64,000 nucleotides of DNA from Piezodorus guildinii. Taxonomy: Eukaryota; Arthropoda; Insecta; Hemiptera; Pentatomidae. Where the stretch lies: positions 41,935,736 to 41,999,735 of the forward strand of contig CM041294.1 of assembly GCA_023052935.1 (NCBI GenBank), given 5' to 3'. The notes below the pieces were generated by a model, which did not search any database, had not been told where the DNA came from, and worked only from the letters and a program-made list of their open reading frames with translations. Both the position numbers and the translations under genes were made by a program. Shown piece after piece: positions 56,141 through 64,000 of this stretch; position 1 is the stretch's first letter, and each line of letters starts with the position of its first letter.

Positions 56141-56482
56141 GTGCTGTCCGGAAAATCATGCAGGGTTTTAGCGTATTCTTCAAATGGCCCTGTAAATAAT
56201 AAACTGTTTACAATAACCCTCTTCCAAAATAAAATAATGTTTACCTCATTAGCATTTCGCTACTTGAGAAATAATTGAGTTTTACTAAGACGACAAAGCG
56301 CGATTTTTCATATATATTTTTTACGAGTTTAAACTCGACTGCAACGGTGCCAAAACGACTAAGAAATCGACAAAATATGGGGCGTAGACAGTACTTGTAA
56401 GTGCACCGTTTAACGGCAGTTGGCCAAATTTCGAGAGCTTAGTGTGGAAGACAAAGAAGACCGTGGAAGAACGTCTTCCCTT
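56141..56482 (+). mobile_element. mariner copy, left part (split by an I-type LINE)
   Basis: Starts near GCTGTCCGGAAAATCATGCAGG and includes the decayed N-terminal region with LSVEDKEDRGRTSSL, parallel to 20870. It ends with the TSD ACGTCTTCCCTT (56471-56482). Confidence 0.7.
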
Positions 56483-57273
56483 GTTTGTTTGTTTGTTTGT
56501 TTAGGTTTTAAGGCGTAAAACCCTAAGGTCATCAACGCCTAGACACTATATGCATATTCAACCTTTATAAGAGAGAACTAGTAGGTAATGGGTGATTGAG
56601 AGAAAGAAAGAAATAAAATAAATAAATAAATAAAAAATAATAAAAAAATAATAATAAAAAATTTAAACGAAGAAAGAAAAAAAATTTTTTTTTTATGTAA
56701 ACAATAGTTAGCTAATACTAGTAATGCTAACTGACTAGGAATGGTCTTTATAATTTCGATAATAATGACTGCTCCTTAAGAAAATGAAAAACTAATTCAA
56801 TGGTTTTCTCTCTATCACCCAGCACCGCTGAAATATTCGGGCTTAGTCCAATTTTATTCAGGTGTGATGAATAATAAGGGCATTCTTGAAAAATATGCCG
56901 AATGGTAAGGGTTCTATCACAGTGCTGGCATCGGGGCACCGGCTGCCTAGCAAAAAGATAAGAGTGCGTCAGCCGCGAGTGTCCTATCCTCAGCCGGGTC
57001 AACGCGACCTCCCTCCGGCTGCTACGGCTAGATGTAGACCAGGGTTTTACTGTTTGTTTTATATGCTTCAGTTTGCTTACCTGGCTATCGTCCCACATTT
57101 TCTGCCATCGGTCATCTTCTTGCTTTCTGAGCGGTTCACTGAGTTCAGACGGTGTCAAGATGGCTGTTCCTCTCCCAGGCAGTGTGAGCGCCTGCTTCGC
57201 TGCCCGGTCCGCAAGCTCGTTACCGGTAATTCCCACGTGACTCGGCACCCACACGAAGCTTACCGACTTGCCC
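56483..57273 (-). mobile_element. I-type LINE 3' part with RNase H, perfect 12-bp TSD
   Basis: ACGTCTTCCCTT flanks it at 56471-56482 and 57274-57285. On the minus strand it carries the end of ORF2, a 3' UTR and a tail of about four to five ACAA/CAAA units (56483-56504), preceded by TTACGCCTTAAAACC. It is 5'-truncated and 791 bp long. Confidence 0.85.
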
Positions 57274-57275
57274 AC
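56748..57275 (-). pseudogene. I-type LINE ORF2 C-terminus (RNase H and zinc-binding end)
   Basis: An open frame of 175 codons, truncated at its N-terminus by the insertion; the ATG is not the family start. Residues about 5-30 are SVSFVWVPSHVGITGNELAD then RAAKQAL, the last part of an RNase H domain with its final catalytic aspartate and histidine. RNase H removes the RNA strand after copying in I-group LINEs. Residues about 85-160 contain RLRIGHSRLTHSYLF and the C..C...(x)H...C cluster CQHCDRTLTIRHIFQECPYY. There are no stops, so the insertion is recent. The endonuclease and reverse transcriptase are absent. Confidence 0.85.
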
Positions 57276-57285
57276 GTCTTCCCTT

Positions 57286-57550
57286 AATGACGTTGTTCTG
57301 CAAGCTTAGGTAGAAGAAAATGTCAGAACAACTGTTCGAGAACTTGGAAACTCAAATAAAGCAAAACCATTGTCGAAGACCATTTCAAGGCGATTGTAAA
57401 GGTGAACAAATTTTGAACCTCACTCATTAAAAGACCAACAACGAAATCAGAGATATGAAATTTGTGCCTTAATTCTTCGCCGAAACAACAATTAATTTCT
57501 TTCCAGTGCCTACTTGTATTGAAAATTGGATTTTGTACTATAAAAAATAA
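57286..57550 (+). mobile_element. mariner copy, right part
   Basis: Continues the transposase after the second TSD: VEENVRTTVRELGN, then LKDQQRNQRYEICALILRRN (the helix before the first catalytic aspartate), and a decayed CDEKWILY block. It ends near 57550 without a terminal repeat. Several stops occur. Confidence 0.65.
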
Positions 57551-57735
57551 AACATATTTTTTAATACCTAGCCACTTTAAAGAAATAAAAAAGGTATTGA
57601 CAAAAAAAAAACCTTAAAAAAGAAGCTTTCAGATTTTATAAATTCTAAGGATTCTAAATTCTAATCAGAGAGTTCAGAAATGCTGCCAACAAGTTGACAG
57701 AAATGTAATAAGAGTAATGGAATCTATTTTATTAA
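57551..57735. other. AT-rich spacer
   Basis: Nothing recognised. Confidence 0.4.
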
Positions 57736-57905
57736 TAGTTTCAACCATTCATTACTGCCTACCATATGCCCTGATAGTGACCCAAAATGGGGGTCGAAAC
57801 GTTGGCAGAGAATAAATGCTTGAAACTACTTAACTGTTTCATTCACTGACCGCTATCCGGACTAATTCTTTCCAGTGATTCTCAACGGTCAACTTATTAC
57901 ATCCA
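57736..57905 (+). repeat. solo Penelope-like terminal repeat
   Basis: Collinear with the right arm of the palindrome at 41601-41859: hammerhead-like region, GTCGAAACGTTGGCAGAGAA, TTGAAACTACTTAACTG, CACTGACCGCTATCCGGACT and AATTCTTTCCAGTGATTCTC. Confidence 0.7.
57769..57806 (+). ncRNA. hammerhead-like motif, core decayed
   Basis: CTGATAG in place of CTGATGA, then TGACCC, a loop, GGGTC and GAAACGTTGGC. Stem II is kept, but the core change would be expected to abolish cleavage. Confidence 0.35.
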
Positions 57906-58209
57906 CTAAGAAAAAAACAGATATAGATATATTATTTTCCGGACGATTCAATATTACTTTAACATTTTTGATCTAACAAAACCATTCATCTTACTTTTTT
58001 ATTTTATAGTTATTAATTTTAATTTGTTACTTGTGCATATATTTTCACAACTTTATTGTTTGGTTTATTTCTATGATTTAAAATTATATTCATACCAAAA
58101 TTCATCTTACACTACTGTAGTTTCCATATTTTATTACTGTTATCTTGTTGTCTTTTTTAGCCGAAACATCGACACAACTACATAAGGTTTTTTATTAGTG
58201 TGATTTTTG
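57906..58209 (+). repeat. degenerate Penelope-like terminal repeat
   Basis: At about 58020-58205 the order TAGTTTCCATATTTTATTAC, TTAGCCGAAACATCGACACA and AAGGTTTTTTATTAGTGTGA parallels 37925-38070. The CTGATGA part is deleted. Confidence 0.45.
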
Positions 58210-58213
58210 TTTT

Positions 58214-58560
58214 TAACCCGTTCGCGCCAGGGCGATTATCTAAATTTTCCGCATGAGACTGTGTTAGCTGTTCACGCTTCGTGGGGCGGGGTGACTGTTG
58301 CAAGTTCTAACGTAATCACAACAGTTCCAGGCTTCCAACGCGCTATATGCGAGATTGTTTTGACATACACCTATGCCTTGAAGGAGTAATTATGGAAAAA
58401 AAGATTCTTATATTATTATTTATTATTAAAAATGATTCTTCTATTATTATTTATTATTAAAAATGATTCTTACATTATAATTCATCATCAAATAATTCTT
58501 ATTTTATTATTTATTATTAAAAATGATTCTTATATTATTATAATTGTATATTATATTCTT
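58214..58560 (+). mobile_element. piggyBac-like (TTAA) repeat, copy 2, left part
   Basis: Starts TTAA-CCCGTTCGCGCC, a better end than copy 1 at 3042. It is collinear with copy 1 up to the TSD of the LINE, apart from an expanded minisatellite. The other side resumes at 61816-61870 with ATATCATATTATGGGAATAA. Confidence 0.6.
58402..58545 (+). repeat. minisatellite, about four units of 33-40 bp
   Basis: The unit contains TTATTATTAAAAATGATTCTT. Copy 1 of the host repeat (3270-3310) has a single unit, so the array expanded here. Confidence 0.75.
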
Positions 58561-61500
58561 CCTCGCGCGGATCTCATTACCGCGTATGGGGAGCGTCCCA
58601 CGGGTGGCGGATGTGGGAATGGTCGGTGGAATTTCCTCGGAAGCTCCTCCCGGCTAAGTCCGATGGACTCGCTGACCAACAATGAGAGCGGCCCCCCAGG
58701 CTTGCTGGAGGATGTGACGTAGGTTCGAACGCCCTACTCACATATTTTAGTTCACAAAATATCACCAAAAGTCATGGATTCCTCTGAGGTAAAACGCTCA
58801 TTATCCGGAGGTAAACTAGTCCCCCGTTCGGGTCTCCGGGTGGGGACTGCTTCAGGGGAATCATGGCGCAAGATGAAAATTAGAGATCTAACAATAGGGA
58901 CGTGGAACGTTAGAAGTTTAAATACGGCAGGTGGGTTAAAGTCGGTCGCGAATGAAGTTAAGGGGTACCATTTAGATATCGTTGCATTACAAGAGGTTCG
59001 CTGGCCAGGGGAGGGTTCGTTAACAGAAGGAAAGTATACTATTTGGTACGGGGGGAGCGTTAATTATTGTCTAGGTACCGGGTTTCTGATTAGGAATAGA
59101 TTTCTTTCCGCATTACGGGACGTACAGTTCTTTAGTGAAAGAATATCGGTTGCTATATTTCAAGGGCGTTGGTTTAAAATCGCGTTTATAAACATTCATT
59201 CTCCCACCGAAGACAGTGATGATGAAGTAAAATGCGAATTTTATGATAAACTAGAGTCGGTTTACGATAAGTTACCGCGAAATTACATTAAGATAATACT
59301 AGGCGACGCGAACGCAAAGGTTGGAAGGGAAGAAGTATATCGTCCTACAATCGGTAAAGAAAGTTTGCACGAATATAGTAATGATAATGGGACCCGACTA
59401 ATAAACTTTGCCATTTCGAAAAACCTAGTAATCAAAAGCACTACATTTAAACGTAAGGATATTCATAAGTATACGTGGACATCACCGGATGGACAAACGC
59501 GGAATCAAATCGATCATGTTTTAATACAAAACAGATGGCAAAGTAGCATAATTAACGTGAGATCGTATCGAGGTGCAGAATGCGGTTCTGATCATGAATT
59601 AGTAATCGCGAAACTTCGACAAAAACTAAATACAAAAAAGAGAACACCGAACTATATTCGTCCCGAGAATTTTGATTTAGTTAAATTGAACAACCTCGAA
59701 ATTAGAAAACAATTCGCGATAGAAGTAAAAAATCGGTTCGAAGCTTTGGAATCTTCAGACGAGGAACACAAAGATGTAAACAAACTATGGGAAGGGATCA
59801 GGGATAATATTAAAGAGGTCGGTAATTTATGTCTTGGAAAAATCGAAAATAAAAAGAACAAACCTTGGTTCCACAGGGATTGTCAAAATATGTGCGAAAA
59901 AAGAAAAACCGCTAAACTGAATTCCTTAAATAATCCAAGCGATAATAATGTGGCTTACTTTCGGTTAGTAAAAAACGAAACTTCAAAACTCTTAAAAAAT
60001 AAGAAAAGAGAGTATCTTAAAGGCAAAATAATAGAAATAGAAAAACACAGAAACGAAAATAACGTAAGAGAGATGTACAAAGGTATAAACAAATCGCGTA
60101 AAAGATTTGAACCTCTATTGAATGCGGTTAAAGATGCAAATAACAATATAATTGCGGATCCTTCTGAGATATTAAATAAATTTAAACAACACTTTGACGG
60201 CATCTTAAATACGGAAAATAATAATCAATCTCCTCTCTCTGAATATCAGAGCGCTGAACCATGGATAGACGCACCGAGTAAAGAGGAAGTCGAAATGGCG
60301 ATAGGAAAATTAAAACGTTATAAGGCCGCAGGAAATGATAATATCACGAGTGAATTAATCAAGGCGTGTGGAGAAGCGGGCGTTTCCAAAATACATTTTT
60401 TAGTTAAAAAGATCTGGGAAACTGAAAAAATGCCCGAAGAATGGAAAGAATCAATACTTATTCCGATTAACAAAAAAGGACCGAGGTCGGATTGTAACAA
60501 CTATCGTGGGATCTCTCTTCTCCCAGTATGCTATAAAATATTCTCGTCAATTCTAACTAGTCGAATAACGGAATACGCTGAGGAAATTATCGGAGATTAC
60601 CAATGTGGTTTTAGGCGGAATCGCTCGACTATTGACCAAATATTTTCCTTACGTCAAATATTAGAGAAAAAATTGGAATATAACGGTGTAGTCCATCAAC
60701 TTTATATCGATTTTAAAAAGGCTTATGATTCAATAGACCGTCAGAAGCTATATAACATCATGATTGAACAGGGAATACCTAGAAAGTTAGTAAACCTAGT
60801 AGAGATGTGTTTGTCGGAAACATTCCATAAAGTTAGAATCGGTCATAATTACTCCGAGAGATTTGAGGTGCGATCGGGTTTGAAACAGGGTGACTCCCTT
60901 TCATCTGTGTTATTTAATATAGCTTTAGAATATGTCATAGAAAAGGTGATGTGTACCGAGAAAGGCTTAAATATGGGTGACAAGATTCCGGTTTTGGGGG
61001 TATGCCGATGATCTGGTACTGCTAGGTGAAGACACGGAAACCATACAACTAAATACAAGTGTGTTAATAAAAACCGGTAAAGAAATAGGACTCGAATTAA
61101 ATACCGATAAGACGAAGTATATGATCAGTAGCAGAAACGGTGTCGATCTTGGTGATATTGATGTATCAGGTCATACTTTGGAACACGTAGAGATATTCAA
61201 GTATTTAGGTTCAATTATAACTAGAAAAAATGAAATACAGGAAGAAATAAAGTCCCGGTTAAAGGTGGGAAATGCGTGTTATTATTCAGTTGCTAAGTTA
61301 CTTAGTTCGCGGCTTCTATCTAAAAACTTAAAGATTAGAATTTATAAAACTATTATTCTTCCAACGGTTCTTTACGGATGTGAAACGTGGCCGCTTACTT
61401 TAAAGGATGAACAGCGGCTTAAGGTTTTCGAAAATAAGGTATTGCGTAAAATATTTGGTCCAAAGAGAGATGAGGCCACTGGGGAGTTTAGAAGGTTGCA

Positions 61501-61815
61501 TAACGCGGAATTGCGAAGTTTGTACCCTGTGAATATAATTGAGTTGATAGCATCGCGGAGACTCAAATGGGCGCGTAAAGTTGTTGGGCTTAGTGAGGAA
61601 CGGATTCCGAGAAAGTTGGTATTCGCTGAACCGACTGGTAGGCGTCGGAAAGGTAGGCCGAAGCGTCGATGGGAGGATTGCATTAAGGCTGATCTCGGGG
61701 GCTTGGGCTTGACCGGTGAACATTGGACGAGTCTATGCAGGCGAAGTTTGGCGGTATCGGCATCGAACCTTCGGGTTCGGTAAGCCTATTATTATTATTA
61801 TTATTATATTATTAC
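58561..61815 (+). mobile_element. complete RTE-type LINE (RTE-b) with a perfect 14-bp TSD
   Basis: TATATTATATTCTT occurs at 58547-58560 and 61816-61829. The related repeat at 3042-3390 has the same region uninterrupted, confirming both boundaries. The element has a G+C-richer 5' UTR (CCTCGCGCGGATCTC), one coding region and an (ATT)n tail (61785-61812). It is 3,255 bp long. Confidence 0.9.
58774..61783 (+). pseudogene. RTE-type LINE polyprotein (endonuclease-reverse transcriptase) with one frameshift
   Basis: About 1,000 codons. Endonuclease: TIGTWNVRSLN, ALQEVRWPG, LGDANAKVG and GSDHELVIA. Reverse transcriptase: NNYRGISLLPVCYKIFSSIL, CGFRRNRSTIDQIFSL, YIDFKKAYDSIDR, LKQGDSLSSVLFN (usually SP), then YADDLVLLGED. 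C-terminal: FKYLGSIITRKNEIQ, ILPTVLYGCETWPL, RRLKWARKVVG and RRRKGRPKRRWEDC. The frame breaks in the five-G run at 60996-61000, right before the catalytic YADD (61001-61012): 58774-61011 and 60977-61783 are two parts of one protein. The start could be the ATG at 58774 or a later one near 58873 (MKIRDLTIG). Confidence 0.87.
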
Positions 61816-61829
61816 TATATTATATTCTT

Positions 61830-61871
61830 ATATCATATTATGGGAATAAAAATATGAAAAGATATCCCAAC
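61830..61871 (+). mobile_element. piggyBac-like repeat, copy 2, right part
   Basis: ATATCATATTATGGGAATAA followed by AAATATGAAAAGA matches copy 1 after its uninterrupted TATATTATATTCTT. The element end is not visible. Confidence 0.55.
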
Positions 61872-62905
61872 ACTGTTTCTCAATGATAATCCAAAAAAGT
61901 TTCACTAAACCGTTAAAAACCTAGGACTCATCCTCGATCAAACCTTATCCTGGAAAAACCATATCTTCGAAATCTCTCGTCGCACATTTTCCACCTTAAA
62001 ACACCTAAATTACCTTCGTCACCTTCCTTTAGAAACCCGTAGGCTTTTGTTAGTTCCTTAATATTCCCCCCCATTGACCACTGCTGTGCGGTGGATGGGG
62101 GTGTCTCTGGGGATCTGAAGGCAAAACTAAAACGATTATTCAACTGCTTTATCCGCTTCATCTTTGAGATACCCAGGGACACCTCTGTAACCCGATTCTA
62201 CGAATAGTTGAACTGGCTTTACCCCTCCTACCGTTGTAAGTACTTCCTGGCTTCCTTTCTCTTCCAACTTCTCCAATCCCGCCGTCCGCCTTACATATCA
62301 GATATGTTTCTTTTCAAATCCTCAGTCCACTCTCGCCACACTCGCTCACGGCCTTCGGACATATACATGATGCCCCATCGAACTGCAGCTTTCGACAGAT
62401 CTTTCCTAATTCGATCTTCAACCTTATGGAACTCTATTCCTTCTTACATCCGTGACTCCAATACTCTTCCGACATTCAAATCTCGCCTGGTCAATCATCT
62501 GTCTCTCCAATTTCCGAAGAATCCTAATTAGTTTTCTAATTTCAATTAAAATTAATAACAAAACAGATAGAAACCTTAATATACCTATTATATTTTATGT
62601 TATCTTGTGTTTTGCACTTATTATACTATTAGTATATTGTTAAATTAACAAAAAAAAAAACGAAGAAAGTTGATTTTATGAAAGTTGTATATATGTTTAT
62701 ATTTCTTATTATGTTTATCATCTAGTTTAATTTTAAATATTATTATTTGAGGCTGCTTTTTAATCCATTGTTTGTAATTTCTATTGTTTCTTTATATTGT
62801 TTTTGTATACTCTAAGACCTTAAAGTTTTTATATTAATTTTCTTGTTATGTTATTCTAAAGGGACTAGTCCCAGAATAAATAAAGATTTATTATTATTAT
62901 TAAAA
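61872..62905 (+). mobile_element. LINE 3' part, group with GGGACTAGTCCC end and (ATT)n tail
   Basis: The 5'-truncated end of a reverse-transcriptase frame starts NLGLILDQTLSWKNHIFEIS, broken by stops and shifts at about 62060-62200. It is open again from 62208. The 3' UTR ends AAAGGGACTAGTCCCAGAATAAATAAAG and (TTA)n. Relatives are at 44286 and 285, both on the minus strand. Confidence 0.75.
62208..62531 (+). pseudogene. LINE reverse-transcriptase protein, C-terminal remnant
   Basis: 107 open codons: LYPSYRCKYFLASFLFQLLQ, RRPPYISDMFLFK, HRTAAFDRSFLIRSSTLWNS then IPSYIRDSNTLPTFKSRLVN, ending FPKNPN. The RT..F..SF....LWN.LP...R....FK..L pattern is common at the C-terminus of several non-LTR groups (CR1, L2, Jockey), so the clade stays open. 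The upstream part belongs to the same protein in other frames. Confidence 0.65.
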
Positions 62906-63741
62906 AAGAAATAACGCAAAGTTAAATAAAATTCTTAAGTTAAATCCTACAACATATAATGTTGAGAAAAAATAAAATAAACTTATTTTCTAAAAACAAG
63001 TGACTCACTTGTGATGCACGTCACCCCACGGGATAGTTAAGCGTGGCCAACCGGTGGGCCCACGGAACAAACAAGTGTGACCCACCGCTGTGTCACCCCG
63101 CCCCACGGAACAGAAGAGTGAGTAATATCACTTACTCTTCGTAATATTTTAATGAATTTACCTAAAAGAAGCTCTAAACGTCCGTTCTTCCCCTTCCAAG
63201 CTTTGTCAGTCGACAAGGAAAAGGAGCCGGTGACAAAGTTATATCAAGCCTCATGGAGGAGGAATTAATTAAGCGAGAAGACAAGAGTGGGAGGGAGCGA
63301 AGTGCCTGCAAAAACGGCCCTCGACTAGAAGAGATATGGCCTGTATTAATGAAGGATGGTTCTAGGGTCTGTCTAATTGGTTCTCACCGGGCCCTAGTCC
63401 GTACTATAGATGTACTAAGGTTACAGCACCTCGTGCGCTGGAATATTTCGCCGTGGGAATGAAAAAGAGTTGGTCTGGATTAATCCAACAAGGAGAGGAT
63501 CCAAAATGTGTCTCACCGATTTTGAAGGAACGTTTTTTAGGTAAAACCAGATTTTAAACCATTTGACTCTGCAAAATATTAAGGGCCAAAGCTCCCCAGA
63601 AGATGCGTAAAAAAATTGGAAAGATTGCGCTCCAAAAACCATTTTTATTTAATATCCCTGGTTCTCGTGAATGAAGAAAAATTAGTTTGGTGTGATATTT
63701 ACCCTATTTCAAAGCGGAAGAATAATAAAAAAAAATCTGGT
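62906..63741. other. unassigned; G+C-rich block with repeated CCGTGGG-type motifs at 62998-63122
   Basis: Within 62998-63122 the minus strand carries CCGTGGGGCGGGGTGAC, CCGTGGGCCCACC and CCCGTGGGGTGACG. The first shares CGTGGGGCGGGGTGAC with the piggyBac-like repeat at 58266. It may be another part of that family. A further G+C-richer block (63230-63480, with a 69-codon open frame) is not recognised. Confidence 0.35.
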
Positions 63742-63868
63742 GCGCGCAACACACGACATACACTTACCTCCGTTATTAAAATCGATTTCAGAATTTTTAA
63801 ATACATTTAGAGATAAAAATAAATTGTTAAAGAAATAATTAGAATTTCAATAGAAACATGTGTTTTAT
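63742..63868 (-). repeat. repeat A, terminal fragment
   Basis: The plus strand begins CTGGTGCGCGCAACACACGA and has CACTTACCTCCGTTATTAAA, TTAGAGATAAAAATAAAT and ATAGAAACATGTGTTTTATA, the family's end in reverse. Confidence 0.75.
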
Positions 63869-64000
63869 ATATGTGGCGCTAAACCGCCAGGTTTTTTCCC
63901 CATTTTTGGGTACCCATTTTATAGAGGCTGGGTCTGCCCAAGGAGGGTCTCCATACCCTAGGGTCGCCCCCCGACTGAAATAACAGAATAAATAATTTCC
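63869..64000. other. unassigned G+C-richer end of the window
   Basis: ACCGCCAGGTTTTTTCCCCA recalls GCCGCCAGTTTTTTTTCCCA at 49390, so a small repeat family is possible. The feature runs off the window. Confidence 0.3.

Noticed and set aside
56886..57287. 133-codon plus-strand frame
   Set aside because: It is the complement of the RNase H-containing LINE frame on the minus strand, which has clear motifs.
63253..63462. 69-codon frame as a small gene
   Set aside because: No recognisable motif, poor start context, and no conservation evidence; left as an unassigned G+C-richer block.

Overview
The window looks like a stretch of an AT-rich animal nuclear genome, most likely an insect. It is dominated by Jockey-, RTE- and I-type non-LTR retrotransposons, mariner DNA transposons, tRNA-derived SINEs and Penelope-like terminal fragments. 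I see no bacterial-type operons, rRNA, real tRNA genes or CRISPR arrays. The species cannot be named from the sequence.

Only one host gene is clear. At 11436-15384 (+) lies an intronless coding region of about 1,315 codons. It has two TOG domains that align with TOG1 and TOG2 of the XMAP215/ch-TOG/Mini spindles microtubule polymerases, then a long basic disordered tail, and it ends in the prenylation-type motif CVIM. The reading frame shifts once between the TOG domains, in a run of six A. A possible 68-bp exon of another, unidentified gene lies at 4749-4816.

The rest is nested transposons. 0-11 kb: a minus-strand LINE tail, a deleted mariner with both ends, a piggyBac-like (TTAA) repeat, copies of an unclassified repeat ('repeat A'), a SINE with perfect target-site duplications (TSDs), and a LINE 5'-end fragment. 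15.8-21.5 kb: a degenerate mariner split by a near full-length Jockey-type LINE (J1), whose ORF1 is intact and ORF2 has two stops. 22-27 kb: repeat A copies and inverted repeats with Penelope-type hammerhead-like motifs. 27.8-31.1 kb: a complete RTE-type LINE with a 13-bp TSD and one frameshift. 31.6-42.7 kb: a second deleted mariner, microsatellites, a 409-bp tandem duplication, a SINE carrying a nested retroposon, and a palindromic Penelope-like repeat. 43-55.7 kb: a tRNA-like SINE, second and third J1 copies, three copies of a related Jockey family (J2), and more repeat A. 56.1-57.5 kb: another mariner, split by an I-type LINE with a perfect TSD. 58.2-61.9 kb: a piggyBac-like repeat split by a second complete RTE-type LINE (14-bp TSD); the related repeat at 3 kb lacks the LINE and serves as an empty-site reference. 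61.9-64 kb: another LINE tail and unassigned sequence.

For functional interest the TOG-CaaX gene stands out. For genome biology, the dated nesting, the shared SINE/LINE tail, the possible SINE-LINE chimera and the hammerhead-like motifs are the main points. Family assignments come from reading motifs by eye; no database search was run.
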